From Bradyrhizobium erythrophlei (GTDB lineage: Bacteria > Pseudomonadota > Alphaproteobacteria > Rhizobiales > Xanthobacteraceae), in NCBI RefSeq assembly GCF_900129425.1, contig NZ_LT670817.1, forward strand, positions 6,448,001 through 6,512,000: a stretch of 64,000 bases of DNA, read 5' to 3'. The position numbers were made by a program, and so were the translations under genes. The notes below the pieces were generated by a model. The model saw nothing but the letters and a program-made list of their open reading frames with translations, searched no databases and was not told where the DNA came from. The stretch's first letter is position 1; each line of letters opens with the position of its first letter. Shown in pieces: positions 1-7,368 of the stretch.

Positions 1-719
1 CCTTGAGTCTGCACATTCACCTGGATCTGCTGATTGTCGGCAATCGGACGTGCGCCGATGCGGCCGATCGACGCCTGGACATTCTGGCTTTGGATGGCCT
101 TGATGATGTCGGATGGGGCAAGATTGAGGCTTCTCAAGCGCACCGGGTCGAACCAGATCCGCATCGAGTAATCGAGCCCACCGAACAGTTTGGCCTCCCC
201 TACGCCCGACGTGCGCGACAACTCGTCAAGGACGTTGATGATCGCGAAATTGGTGATGAAAAGCGGGTCGTATTTGCCGCTTTCGTCATAGAGATTCACG
301 AACTGCAATATCGAGGACGATTTCTTCTGGACCTTGATTCCCTGCAGTTGGACCTCCTGCGGCAGCTGCGAGATGATCGTCTGCACGCGATTGTTGACAT
401 TGACCGTATCGATGTCGGGATTGGTGCCGAGTTCGAAACTTACGGCGAGCGTATACGAGCCGTCATTGCCGCTCGTGCTCTTCATGTAGATCATCTTGTC
501 GACGCCGACGATCTTGGACTCCAGCGGCTGCGCCACCGTCGCCTCGAGCACCTCCGCGGACGCGCCAGGATACCTCGTGGTGACCTCGACCTGGGGCGGC
601 ACGATATCGGGGAGCTGCGCGACCGGGATCCGGGTGAGGGCCAGGAGTCCCCCGAGTGTGATGACGATCGAGATGACGATCGCTAGGCGTGGCCGGTCGA
701 TGAAGATTGAGGAGATCAT
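1..719 (-). CDS. RND efflux pump, inner-membrane subunit (N-terminal part, cut by window edge)
   Basis: Reading the minus strand from an ATG at 719 gives an open frame to the window edge, about 239 residues. It opens with the cytoplasmic start and first membrane helix of AcrB/MexF-type HAE1 transporters (MISSIFIDRPRLAIVISIV), followed by periplasmic porter-domain sequence (IPVAQLPDIVPPQVEV, RYPGASAEVLEATVAQPLES). Family members are about 1,040 residues, so about three quarters of the gene is off the window. The start lies 5 bases after the stop of the adaptor gene, so the two form one operon. By family it is a proton-driven drug or solvent exporter; the substrate cannot be read from the sequence. 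Confidence 0.93.
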   Translation of the reverse strand, partial: MISSIFIDRPRLAIVISIVITLGGLLALTRIPVAQLPDIVPPQVEVTTRYPGASAEVLEATVAQPLESKIVGVDKMIYMKSTSGNDGSYTLAVSFELGTNPDIDTVNVNNRVQTIISQLPQEVQLQGIKVQKKSSSILQFVNLYDESGKYDPLFITNFAIINVLDELSRTSGVGEAKLFGGLDYSMRIWFDPVRLRSLNLAPSDIIKAIQSQNVQASIGRIGARPIADNQQIQVNVQTQ

Positions 720-724
720 TGGTG

Positions 725-1888
725 TCAGCTCCTGCTAGCGATGGACGTTGCGGGCGCGGGTGTCACCGGCGCGTTGGGTCGCGCCCGTTGAAGTCCCTCG
801 ACGACGACCTGCTCTCCCTCCTTGAGGCCATCAACAATGCCAGCCGCCTCCGGCGTCACCTGGCCGAGACGCACCCGGCGCTGCCGGGCGATATTCTGAT
901 CGTCCACGACATACACGTAACTGCCTTGCTGATCGGCGAGGACGGCGGCGCGCGGCACGGCGATGACCCGCTTCGGCTGCACGGATTCAAGAAGCACGGT
1001 CACGAACTCGTCGGCCACAAGCTCGCGAAGGTTGACACCGCCCGCCGTCTGCTGCCCCAGGACGGGATTCGAAATGACCCCGCGGAGAAGGAATGTGTCG
1101 GTATCCTGTGCGATCGCGTTATTGATGAAGTCGAGCTTCCCTGTCTGGCCATAGACCCTCCCGTCCGGAAGGCGAAGTCGGATCTTCACCGCATCGAATC
1201 CGCCCTTCTCGGAATACTCTTCGCGCAACTCGAGGGCGCGGCGCGTCGGGACCGAAAAGACCACGTACATCGGGTCCTGGCTGACCACCGTGCTCAAGGC
1301 GCCGGATGTCTGGCCGACCATGCTGCCCACGGTCACCGATGCACGCCCGATGCGGCCATCGATCGGCGAGTGGATCTCGGTATAGCCAAGATCGATCTGT
1401 GCGCGTTCGAGCTGTGCCTGTGCTGATTGCAGCTGCGCCGCCGCGACGCGCTGGGTTGCTTGCGCGCTGTCGAGGGCCTGCTTGGTACCAGCATTTTTCT
1501 CGAGCAGTTCTTGCTTGCGCCAAAGCTCGATGTTGCTGTTCTCGAGCTGCGCCTTGGCTTGCGCGACCGCCGCCTCCTGGACGTCGACCGCTGCCTGGAA
1601 CGGCGGGCGCTCCAGCGTGTAAAGCGGATCGCCCTTCTTGACGTCGGTACCATCCGTGAAAAGCTGCTGGTCCAAAAAGGCGGTCAGGCGCGCTATGATG
1701 TTGACGCTGTTCATCGCCTCAATACGGCCGTTGAATTCGTAGCTGTCGGTCATCGGCCGACGTTCCACCTTGATCACTCCGACCACTGGCGGACCGGAGG
1801 GTGAAGGCTGTGCCATCGCAGAGGGGGCGGCCCATATGACGGCCAAGAGCGCCGCTCCAACCAACAATGAACGTGCCGTCGGGTTCAT
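725..1888 (-). CDS. RND efflux periplasmic adaptor (membrane fusion protein, AcrA/MexE family)
   Basis: The 387-residue product joins the RND pump encoded directly downstream to an outer-membrane channel. A Sec signal peptide (LLVGAALLAVIWAAPSAMA) starts the protein. Then come the N-terminal beta-barrel/lipoyl half (IIARLTAFLDQQLF), an alpha-helical hairpin rich in Ala and Gln (AQATQRVAAAQLQSAQAQL), the second lipoyl half (YTEIHSPIDGRIGR), and the beta-barrel and membrane-proximal domains. The ATG at 1888 is preferred because it puts the signal peptide at the N-terminus. An ATG at 2020 has a better ribosome site (AAGGAAA) and would add 44 residues of unclear role; the open frame reaches 2089. 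No outer-membrane factor or regulator is visible in the window. Confidence 0.9.
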   Translation of the reverse strand: MNPTARSLLVGAALLAVIWAAPSAMAQPSPSGPPVVGVIKVERRPMTDSYEFNGRIEAMNSVNIIARLTAFLDQQLFTDGTDVKKGDPLYTLERPPFQAAVDVQEAAVAQAKAQLENSNIELWRKQELLEKNAGTKQALDSAQATQRVAAAQLQSAQAQLERAQIDLGYTEIHSPIDGRIGRASVTVGSMVGQTSGALSTVVSQDPMYVVFSVPTRRALELREEYSEKGGFDAVKIRLRLPDGRVYGQTGKLDFINNAIAQDTDTFLLRGVISNPVLGQQTAGGVNLRELVADEFVTVLLESVQPKRVIAVPRAAVLADQQGSYVYVVDDQNIARQRRVRLGQVTPEAAGIVDGLKEGEQVVVEGLQRARPNAPVTPAPATSIASRS

Positions 1889-2089
1889 CTTTTGCACGAG
1901 CGATACGGACCTGCGGATGCCGCCTTCTCGCTCGGCGGCCGGCTTCGACTCGGGTGAGCCCGCCGCATGAATTTCGCTGAACGCGATATCTGCAAATGTC
2001 GCCAGCGCGAACAAGTTCATAGATGTTTCCTTTCCGTGCCTGCCAGCCTCACGCCCCACGAAGCGCTTGATTTGGATTTCACAGTTCAC

Positions 2090-2669
2090 CGGCGGTGGTT
2101 CTCATTCGATGAGATTGGTTCAGTTAGGTGGAGTAGCGCGTAAGCATTTTTTCCAGCACCTAATTTGATGATTTCGCTGTAGCCGTCCATTGGCCACGGG
2201 TCGGCTTCCGTTAATCCAACGAGGAGAGAGCTAGTACTTTGGCTTAGCGTGCTTGAAGGTCCGGAGACCCGGTTTCAGATGCATTCTTTCCGGAAAGGGT
2301 GGCGCATAATCCAATGAGGAAAGATCTGGTGGCACAATGACCTGTCAACACGCGTACTGCCGTCAACCTAAGTAGGAGTTGGCTCAACGAAAACGTCAGG
2401 CCGATCGACCTGCGTAGAATGGAGCTACCGCTCTACTGAACTAACATTACGGGCATCTGATCAAGAGGGCAGAAACTGGGTGGTAGGCCCGCCCCAGGAA
2501 ACGTTGAAATGAGTCCATTCTTGAAATCGCATGTCTTCAGAGCGTTGTTCGCCATCCCTTCTCGGGGCCGCGTCCTCGATGCGATGGCGCAGCGGTGGCG
2601 CCGGCTCACGGGCTTGCTGTTCGATCCATATCGGCCCGAACTGCACTACATGCGTGGCCCCGGCCCAAA
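2090..2669. other. Non-coding stretch upstream of the efflux operon
   Basis: No convincing gene is seen. The stretch must hold the promoter of the minus-strand efflux operon. Its right part (from about 2509) is open on the plus strand and carries the first copy of a 22-codon duplicated element. Confidence 0.4.
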
Positions 2670-2685
2670 ATGGCGAGAGAAACAC
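2620..2685 (+). repeat. Diverged 22-codon repeat, copy 1
   Basis: Translated on the plus strand, this copy gives FDPYRPELHYMRGPGPKWRE followed by KH. A second copy at 3226-3291 gives WDFYRPEFHCVRGPGPKWRQ followed by KH. Differences are largely conservative at the protein level, so the two look like remains of a duplicated coding segment. I do not recognise the parent protein. Confidence 0.55.
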
Positions 2686-2939
2686 GCGCGGACCGGATTC
2701 GCGAGGTAAAGGCTTCAGTCGCGGAACGATGGAAAGGTTCCAAACCGATGACCTCCACTCAATACGTTACCAATATGGCGCGCACCTTTATGGCCGCAGA
2801 AATGGTCATGGCGGCGGTAAATCGCGGAGCAACCTTGGCTGCTCGTGCGCGAGCTGAGAAAGTCCTTGACGACTATTTTGCCCTTGTTGAACTGGCGGTC
2901 TCTTGGACAGAGCACAATCCGCTTGATCGACGCTTCTGA
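2670..2939 (+). CDS. Small hypothetical protein (89 aa)
   Basis: An open frame of 89 codons starts at an ATG inside the end of repeat copy 1. The product is basic at the N-terminus (RADRIREVKASVAERWKG) and helical and Ala-rich later (AAEMVMAAVNRGATLAARAR). A second start, the ATG before TSTQYVTNMA, has a purine-rich GGAAAGG about 12 bases upstream and may be the real one. No family is recognised. It may be a remnant. Confidence 0.3.
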   Translation: MARETRADRIREVKASVAERWKGSKPMTSTQYVTNMARTFMAAEMVMAAVNRGATLAARARAEKVLDDYFALVELAVSWTEHNPLDRRF

Positions 2940-3225
2940 TCCGAGCGCCACATGTCCAGCAAGCAAACGAGGACATGCACCATTGACAAATGAGAGCAGC
3001 ATTATCGTTAAGAGCGTTCCCTATGACGTGAGCAGATCTTTTGGATTGGTCATCATGGTTTCTCTTATTACGGACCTGAAACTTAGCGGTTACTCTGCTG
3101 CGATTTCAGCCTTGGCAAGGTTTGCTGAACGCGATTCCTCGGCCTCCGGGGCGTCTCTCACAATTGTGCTTGCCCTATGCGCTCGCTTACGAATGCGCTT
3201 TTGGCAATTCCTGCTGGAAACGTGG

Positions 3226-3291
3226 TGGGACTTCTACCGCCCGGAATTCCATTGCGTCCGCGGCCCAGGGCCTAAATGGCGCCAAAAGCAC
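3226..3291 (+). repeat. Diverged 22-codon repeat, copy 2
   Basis: Partner of the segment at 2620-2685, in the same orientation and about 600 bases away. The shared core is YRPE-x-H-x-x-RGPGPKWR-x-KH. It lies just upstream of the BTLCP gene. Confidence 0.55.
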
Positions 3292-3354
3292 AACCTTCTT
3301 GATCCTGTCGCTGGCCCGCCAGTCGGTAACCAGCGACAAACAAGAGGGATACCA

Positions 3355-4122
3355 ATGAGCAAAGCGACCACCTCCAAATCCGACGCAACAGCAAACAATC
3401 ACCGTGCCCGAAATTCTGCCACCAAGTGTCTATCCAGTGTGCTTTGCGTTTTTTGTGTTTTCGTTTTTTGCATTACAGCGGCTCATGCCCAAGCAGACAT
3501 TGACGAGCCCTTTGGACTTTCCACCTTTCCAGCGGCAGAAACAGCAATGGCAGCAACGTGGAAAGCACTGCTGGTCGAGATCAACAATGATCTTTCAATC
3601 GTCGCCAAGTGTCGCGAACAATCCGTGTCGTGTTCTTCGCCTGCCGCCATCGGATTTGTGAGCATCGCAAAAGAAGGCGAACGACATGACGGGCCGGCTC
3701 TGATTGGGCACCTTAATCGAGCAGCAAACTTTGCAATCAGGCCACTCGATACGGCTCACGCAGATGACGAATGGAGATCACCCCTGGCAATCCTCGCAAG
3801 GAGCAGTGGCGACTGCAAACACTATGCAGTACTAAAGTACGCAATGCTCCGAGAGCTCGGCGTTTCACCTGACGCCCTGAAGATTATCGTTGTTGAGGTT
3901 AGATCAATTCACCAGCTGCACGCTGTACTTTCGGTTCGGGCTGAGAAAGGCCGCTGGTTACTTCTTGATAATCGCACGCTGATGCTGATTGAAAGCTCTA
4001 TGGCGCTCGATTACTATGATCCTTTGTACGAGCTAGATCAGAACGGAGTCAGACAATTCGCGTCGTCACCCCGCTCTCCCCAACTAGATGGTTTCGCATC
4101 AAGGAGCCGGAGCCTGCGATGA
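3355..4122 (+). CDS. Transglutaminase-like cysteine peptidase (BTLCP family)
   Basis: The 255-residue product is exported: a basic start is followed by a hydrophobic segment ending in CITAAHA. The papain-like triad of the bacterial transglutaminase-like cysteine proteinases is visible: Cys in SSGDCKHYAVLKYAML, His in HQLHAVLSV and Asp in WLLLDNRTL. In other bacteria relatives such as LapG cleave periplasmic ends of surface adhesins under LapD control. No lapD or adhesin gene is adjacent, so the target is unknown. The ATG at 3355 is chosen because GAGGGA stands 8 bases upstream; the frame is open much further 5' (to 2845) but that part has no homology I recognise. Confidence 0.85.
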   Translation: MSKATTSKSDATANNHRARNSATKCLSSVLCVFCVFVFCITAAHAQADIDEPFGLSTFPAAETAMAATWKALLVEINNDLSIVAKCREQSVSCSSPAAIGFVSIAKEGERHDGPALIGHLNRAANFAIRPLDTAHADDEWRSPLAILARSSGDCKHYAVLKYAMLRELGVSPDALKIIVVEVRSIHQLHAVLSVRAEKGRWLLLDNRTLMLIESSMALDYYDPLYELDQNGVRQFASSPRSPQLDGFASRSRSLR

Positions 4123-4218
4123 AGGACATTCAAAAAATCCGATTCGTGGGAATCGCGAACAGATCTGCCGACTGATGCGCCACATCGGCACGAAATGGAA
4201 AATGCATAGGAGCGAAAT

Positions 4219-4419
4219 ATGAGAGAAGTTTTGAGTCTCGCCACGTTTGCCCTCGGGGTATTATGCTTTGTCGCGTTCGTGACCGCGGTAAAGCCGAATG
4301 CGTTTGCAGCAGCCGAGGCGCCGAACAAGCCTGCCCATTGCCAAACGGATGACTCGCGGACGCGGGGATGCGGTTTGCACGTCTTTGCCGCTGCATCAGG
4401 CTTCGGGCAGCGGTGGTGA
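4219..4419 (+). CDS. Small secreted hypothetical protein (66 aa)
   Basis: A good ribosome site (AGGAG, 6-7 bases upstream) precedes an ATG. The product has a signal peptide (LSLATFALGVLCFVAFVTAV, then cleavage near AFAAAE) and a short mature part with two Cys (AHCQTDD, RGCGLHVF) that could form a disulfide. No family is recognised; secretion is the only supportable statement. Confidence 0.5.
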   Translation: MREVLSLATFALGVLCFVAFVTAVKPNAFAAAEAPNKPAHCQTDDSRTRGCGLHVFAAASGFGQRW

Positions 4420-4489
4420 CAGGCGGCAGAGGGTCGACGTCTGCTTAGACCCGCAATGGGTGACACTTTTTATAATGGGATTTCAATAA

Positions 4490-4669
4490 GCCACGAGCGG
4501 GCGGATCCGCGAGGATCAACGCATGGTGCACGACCTCTACCTGGTCCAAATCAAGTCGCCCAGTGAATCCAAAGGTTCCTGGGACTTCGTGAAGCTGGTG
4601 GCCACGATTCCTCCCGACCAGGCCTTCCGACCGCTTGACCGCAGCAAATGCAGGTTGGTTGATAAGTAG
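4490..4669 (+). pseudogene. 3' remnant of a branched-chain amino acid/urea ABC transporter binding protein
   Basis: The frame runs from a stop at 4487 to TAG at 4667 and reads RIREDQRMVHDLYLVQIKSP, then SESKGSWDFVKLVATIPPDQ and AFRPLDRSKC. This is the usual C-terminus of Leu/Ile/Val- or urea-binding periplasmic proteins, about 55 residues out of about 400. No signal peptide or N-terminal lobes are present, so the gene was lost by deletion with only its 3' end left. Confidence 0.75.
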
Positions 4670-4722
4670 AAACAACGGCGAGACACGCAGCACGAATCCC
4701 GTTGAACAAAGGAGTGGCCGGG

Positions 4723-4870
4723 TCAGTGTGTCCCGGTAGATTGCGCAGGGTGCACCGCTGTAACGTTGCTGCTGGCGAGAAAGCGTCCCACTATATAACC
4801 GAAGGTCAGCGCCGGCCCCAGCGTAATGCCAGCCGCTGGATATTCACCTTTCATCACCGAATTCATGTCG
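4723..4870 (-). pseudogene. 3' remnant of an FAD-dependent oxidoreductase (tricarballylate dehydrogenase/fumarate reductase type)
   Basis: On the minus strand the frame reads DMNSVMKGEYPAAGITLGPA, then LTFGYIVGRFLASS, and stops at 4723. This matches the conserved last FAD-contacting segment of soluble fumarate-reductase-like flavoproteins (GNDMNSVM...YPGPGITLGPA). Roughly 45 residues of a protein of about 500 remain. The segment upstream (TAPRPRH) does not continue the homology. Confidence 0.7.
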
Positions 4871-4920
4871 TGCCGCGGGCGAGGAGCCGTCATGCAATTC
4901 GGGTCTCCTACCTGCTCAAC

Positions 4921-5529
4921 CTATCCATGCATATCCAGAACCACGCGCCCTTCGATCGCGCCGGCATGCATGCGCGAGAACACGTCGTTGATTTTCTCGA
5001 GCCGCTCGGTGGCGACAGTGGCACGCACCTTTCCCGCACCGGCGAAGGCAAGTGCCTCCTGCAGGTCGAGCCGGGTGCCAACGATCGAGCCCCGCACCGT
5101 AATGCCGTTCAGCACCATGCCGAAGATCGGCAGCGGAAAGCTGCCAGGCGGCAATCCATTGAGCGAGATAGTGCCGCCGCGTCGGACCATGCCGAACGCT
5201 TGCTCGAAGGCATTCGGTGAAACGGCCGTGACCAGCACGCCGTGAGCGCCGCCGATCTCCTTCTTAAGGTAGGACACCGGATCGGTCGACTTGGCATTGA
5301 CCGTTACCGTCGCACCAAGGCGCTTGGCCAGGGCGAGCTTCTCATCATCGATATCGACCGCGGCGACGTTGAGGCCCATCTCCCGGGCGTATTGCACCGC
5401 CATATGGCCGAGGCCGCCGATGCCGGAGATCACCACCCAGTTGCCAGGCTTGGTGTCTGTGACCTTGAGGCCCTTGTAGACCGTGACTCCGGCGCACAGG
5501 ACCGGAGCAATCTCGCCATCGGAGATATA
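4921..5529 (-). pseudogene. Zinc-type alcohol dehydrogenase (AdhP/AdhA-like), N-terminal half missing
   Basis: About 200 residues match the NAD-binding and C-terminal part of AdhP-type dehydrogenases: GEIAPVLCAGVTVYKGLKVT, the Rossmann motif SGIGGLGHMAVQYAR, DIDDEKLALAKRLGA and the end EGRVVLDMHG. The first 150 or so residues, with the catalytic Cys/His zinc site and the structural zinc Cys cluster, are absent. The open frame continues to 5610 but that extension (WRAPCKGGAFQWVQ) is unrelated. A catalytically dead remnant is by far the likeliest reading. Confidence 0.85.
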
Positions 5530-5623
5530 ATTCATTCTAGTGAATCCACCGCCGGCGGATGGGGCTTGCACCCACTGGAAAGCGCCGCCTTTGCACGGCG
5601 CACGCCACAAGCAGACATCGTGT

Positions 5624-5696
5624 CTACTCGATCACCTCGTCGGCGCGCGCGAGCATCGCCGGTGATGGATTGATGCCCAGCGCCTTGGCGGTCGTT
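5624..5696 (-). pseudogene. 3' remnant of an ABC transporter substrate-binding protein (ABC_sub_bind type)
   Basis: The minus strand reads TTAKALGINPSPAMLARADE, then VIE and a stop at 5624. This is the very conserved C-terminus of the DUF534/ABC_sub_bind proteins (TAKALGL..P..LLARADEVIE). Only about 24 codons are left. Confidence 0.7.
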
Positions 5697-5758
5697 ACGT
5701 AACGTGTGCCGTGACGGCGAAAGAAGCCTATCGCGCGTCTGTTAAACGATTCCTACAG

Positions 5759-6169
5759 CTAGAAGGCCGTGGTCAGGGTCAAACTCTTGTGGAGGGATTT
5801 GTAATGATCGAGCTGTTCCATGGCACGATCAAGTTCTTGGCCGATCGAAATCTTCGCCAAGTTATCCTGCAATACGTCGATGCGGGCCATTAGGTCAGTA
5901 AGATCAAAATCCTCAACTGTTGAGGCAGCGTCCGCAAGAATGGTGAGTTCCTCTTTCGAAAATTCGGCCAGCCCTCCTAGCACTACAAATCCCTGCTGGG
6001 TGTCAGCGGCTCTAATTACTACAATTCCCGGGCGTAGCGCTGAAACGATCGGCGCATGGCCGGCCAGAACGCCGAAATCGCCTTCCAAGCCCGGCAAGTC
6101 GACCTGATCTACCTCGTCTGAAAACAAGAGCTTTTCCGGCGACACAAGGTTTGCTTTGAAAGTTGACAT
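5759..6169 (-). CDS. atpC: Orphan ATP synthase F1 epsilon subunit
   Basis: The 136-residue product is full length for AtpC. It has the N-terminal beta-sandwich (ANLVSPEKLLFSDEVDQVDL, GLEGDFGVLAGHAPIV, VVLGGLAEFSKEELTILADA) and a C-terminal helical hairpin (LDRAMEQLDHYKSLHKSL). Epsilon couples gamma rotation to the catalytic head and can inhibit ATP hydrolysis. The other F1Fo genes are absent here, and truncated genes lie on one side. It is therefore a second, stand-alone copy whose use is unknown. It might be a relic still intact by chance, or a regulatory paralogue. Confidence 0.88.
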   Translation of the reverse strand: MSTFKANLVSPEKLLFSDEVDQVDLPGLEGDFGVLAGHAPIVSALRPGIVVIRAADTQQGFVVLGGLAEFSKEELTILADAASTVEDFDLTDLMARIDVLQDNLAKISIGQELDRAMEQLDHYKSLHKSLTLTTAF

Positions 6170-6347
6170 TGTACTTTCCCAATCGCTCTAATCTTGTGTA
6201 GAATCTTGGCTCACACGACGTCGAGGCAGCCGACGGGCAGACATTCGGCTCGGTACCCGGCCGCGCATTGGAACCACTCATTGACATCATGAAGCCCTGC
6301 AAAGGCCAAGGCAAGTATCACAACGACGGCTGCGATTGGAGGATGCT

Positions 6348-6779
6348 ATGTCCGTGGAAAGTATTCTGAGAAAAAAGGGAACCGACGTGGCAACAATAGC
6401 CCCGGAAGTTAGCGTCAAGAGAGCGGCTGATTGGCTGCGTGCAAAAAGTATTGGCGCTCTCGTGGTAACGCGCGGCGACGCAGTTCTTGGTCTCATTTCT
6501 GAACGTGAAATCGTTCACGCGATTTCTCGCTACGGCGAGACTGCCACATCGATGTCTGTGAGCGACATCATGCGACATGGCGTAATCACCTTATCCCCGG
6601 CCGAAACTGTCTCTCACGTGATGGACCTGATGACCCGCCACCGCGTGCGCCACATGCCGGTGGTCCATGACGGCAAGCTCGCCGGTATAATTAGCATCGG
6701 CGACGTGGTCAAACATCGTCTGGACGATCTGGAACTCGAGACCAACGTCCTGCGCGATGCCTACATTGCTGCACGTTAA
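6348..6779 (+). CDS. CBS-domain pair protein
   Basis: The 143-residue product consists of two CBS motifs (VKRAADWLRAKSIGALVVT...GLISEREIVHAIS and HVMDLMTRHRVRHMPVV...GIISIGDVVKHRL), which fold into one Bateman module binding adenine nucleotides. It is cytoplasmic, with no fused domain. Stand-alone CBS proteins of this type act as energy sensors, and in proteobacteria often accompany oxygen-limitation genes; that link is inferred here. The ATG at 6348 is chosen because GGAGG stands at 6338-6342; an ATG at 6336 would add four residues. Confidence 0.88.
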   Translation: MSVESILRKKGTDVATIAPEVSVKRAADWLRAKSIGALVVTRGDAVLGLISEREIVHAISRYGETATSMSVSDIMRHGVITLSPAETVSHVMDLMTRHRVRHMPVVHDGKLAGIISIGDVVKHRLDDLELETNVLRDAYIAAR

Positions 6780-6831
6780 CGCTGGACTGTCAGCTGAGCT
6801 TGAGCTTAGCCGTCCCGCGCCGCCGGTGCGC

Positions 6832-6863
6832 GTCGCCCCCTTCGCGGGGGCGTGGATTGAAAC
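6832..6863 (+). CRISPR. Solitary type I-C CRISPR repeat
   Basis: The 32 bases have the exact architecture of the subtype I-C (Dvulg) repeat: GTCGCCCCC, a short TTCG loop, the complementary CGGGGGCG, and the hallmark 3' handle TGGATTGAAAC. The stem CGCCCCC/GGGGGCG is perfect. No second copy occurs one spacer length (33-37 bases) to either side, and no cas gene is in the window. It is a relic of a lost array, a one-repeat mini-array, or a chance-retained repeat on a mobile segment. Confidence 0.7.
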
Positions 6864-7024
6864 ATGTCGAGCGTCTCGCGGATACTCTCCGAGATCGAGT
6901 CGATGCGGACTTCAAGGTGTCGCGGCGTAGCTTCGCGGCGGGTCCGGGCTAGGGAAATCTATCGCATTTTTCGTCACCGCCCTGCTCGACCGGGGCCGGG
7001 GGCCGCGCCCCGCAGAGCCACGCC

Positions 7025-7222
7025 GGCGAGGACGGCGGCGATATCTGCATCACTATCCGGCAGATCGTCGAGGACATGCCACTCTTGTACTTTGCGCCCG
7101 CGATGCAAAAATTGAACTCGCCGGTTTGGCTGGTGGATCCCCATGATGGCGCCAGCGCCTTTTTAATTGGGGAACGGGGCTTGTCGATTTCTATCGCTCT
7201 GTTGAGGGTTGGCGCATCCTAG
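7025..7222 (+). pseudogene. Inositol monophosphatase/CysQ-family fragment
   Basis: A 65-codon frame ends at TAG 7220-7222 and contains SPVWLVDPHDGASAFLIGER, then GLSISIALLRVGA. WLVDPxDGxxxF is the metal-binding Asp signature of the inositol monophosphatase/3',5'-bisphosphate nucleotidase superfamily, followed as expected by a V-S-I-A-L strand. The N-terminal and C-terminal thirds are missing, and the 3' end lies next to the group II intron tail. Frames upstream (TTC GTC ACC GCC CTG) hint at more of the gene out of frame. Confidence 0.5.
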
Positions 7223-7335
7223 CAGCGACAGTTCACCTCAGCGCCGCGCCGGGACAGTGACGGTCGCGGTAGGGACGAGGATTTCTCCTCGCCCACCGGG
7301 TCACCGGAGGCGGTCGCCCGCCTCCGGTTCCCACA

Positions 7336-7368
7336 GAACGTAGCGTGCGGATTTACCGCACTACGCTC
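7336..7368 (-). other. Group II intron domain V
   Basis: On the minus strand GAGCGTAGTGCGGTAAATCC pairs with the following GCACGCTACGTTC to give the 33-34 base hairpin with AGC catalytic triad position and GTAA-type tetraloop expected of domain V. The stop codon of the reverse transcriptase (TAA at 7353-7355) lies inside its loop. Confidence 0.75.

Noticed and set aside
4445..4693. 82-codon minus-strand ORF
   Set aside because: It is antisense to the binding-protein remnant, which has clear homology on the plus strand.
6896..6935. Possible second CRISPR repeat one spacer length after the first (GTCGATGCGG...GTCGCGGCG)
   Set aside because: Only the first four bases agree; the stem and the GATTGAAAC handle are missing.
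6864..7115. ORF beginning at the ATG that directly follows the CRISPR repeat
   Set aside because: No ribosome site, Arg-rich low-complexity product, and a better phosphatase-like frame overlaps its 3' part.
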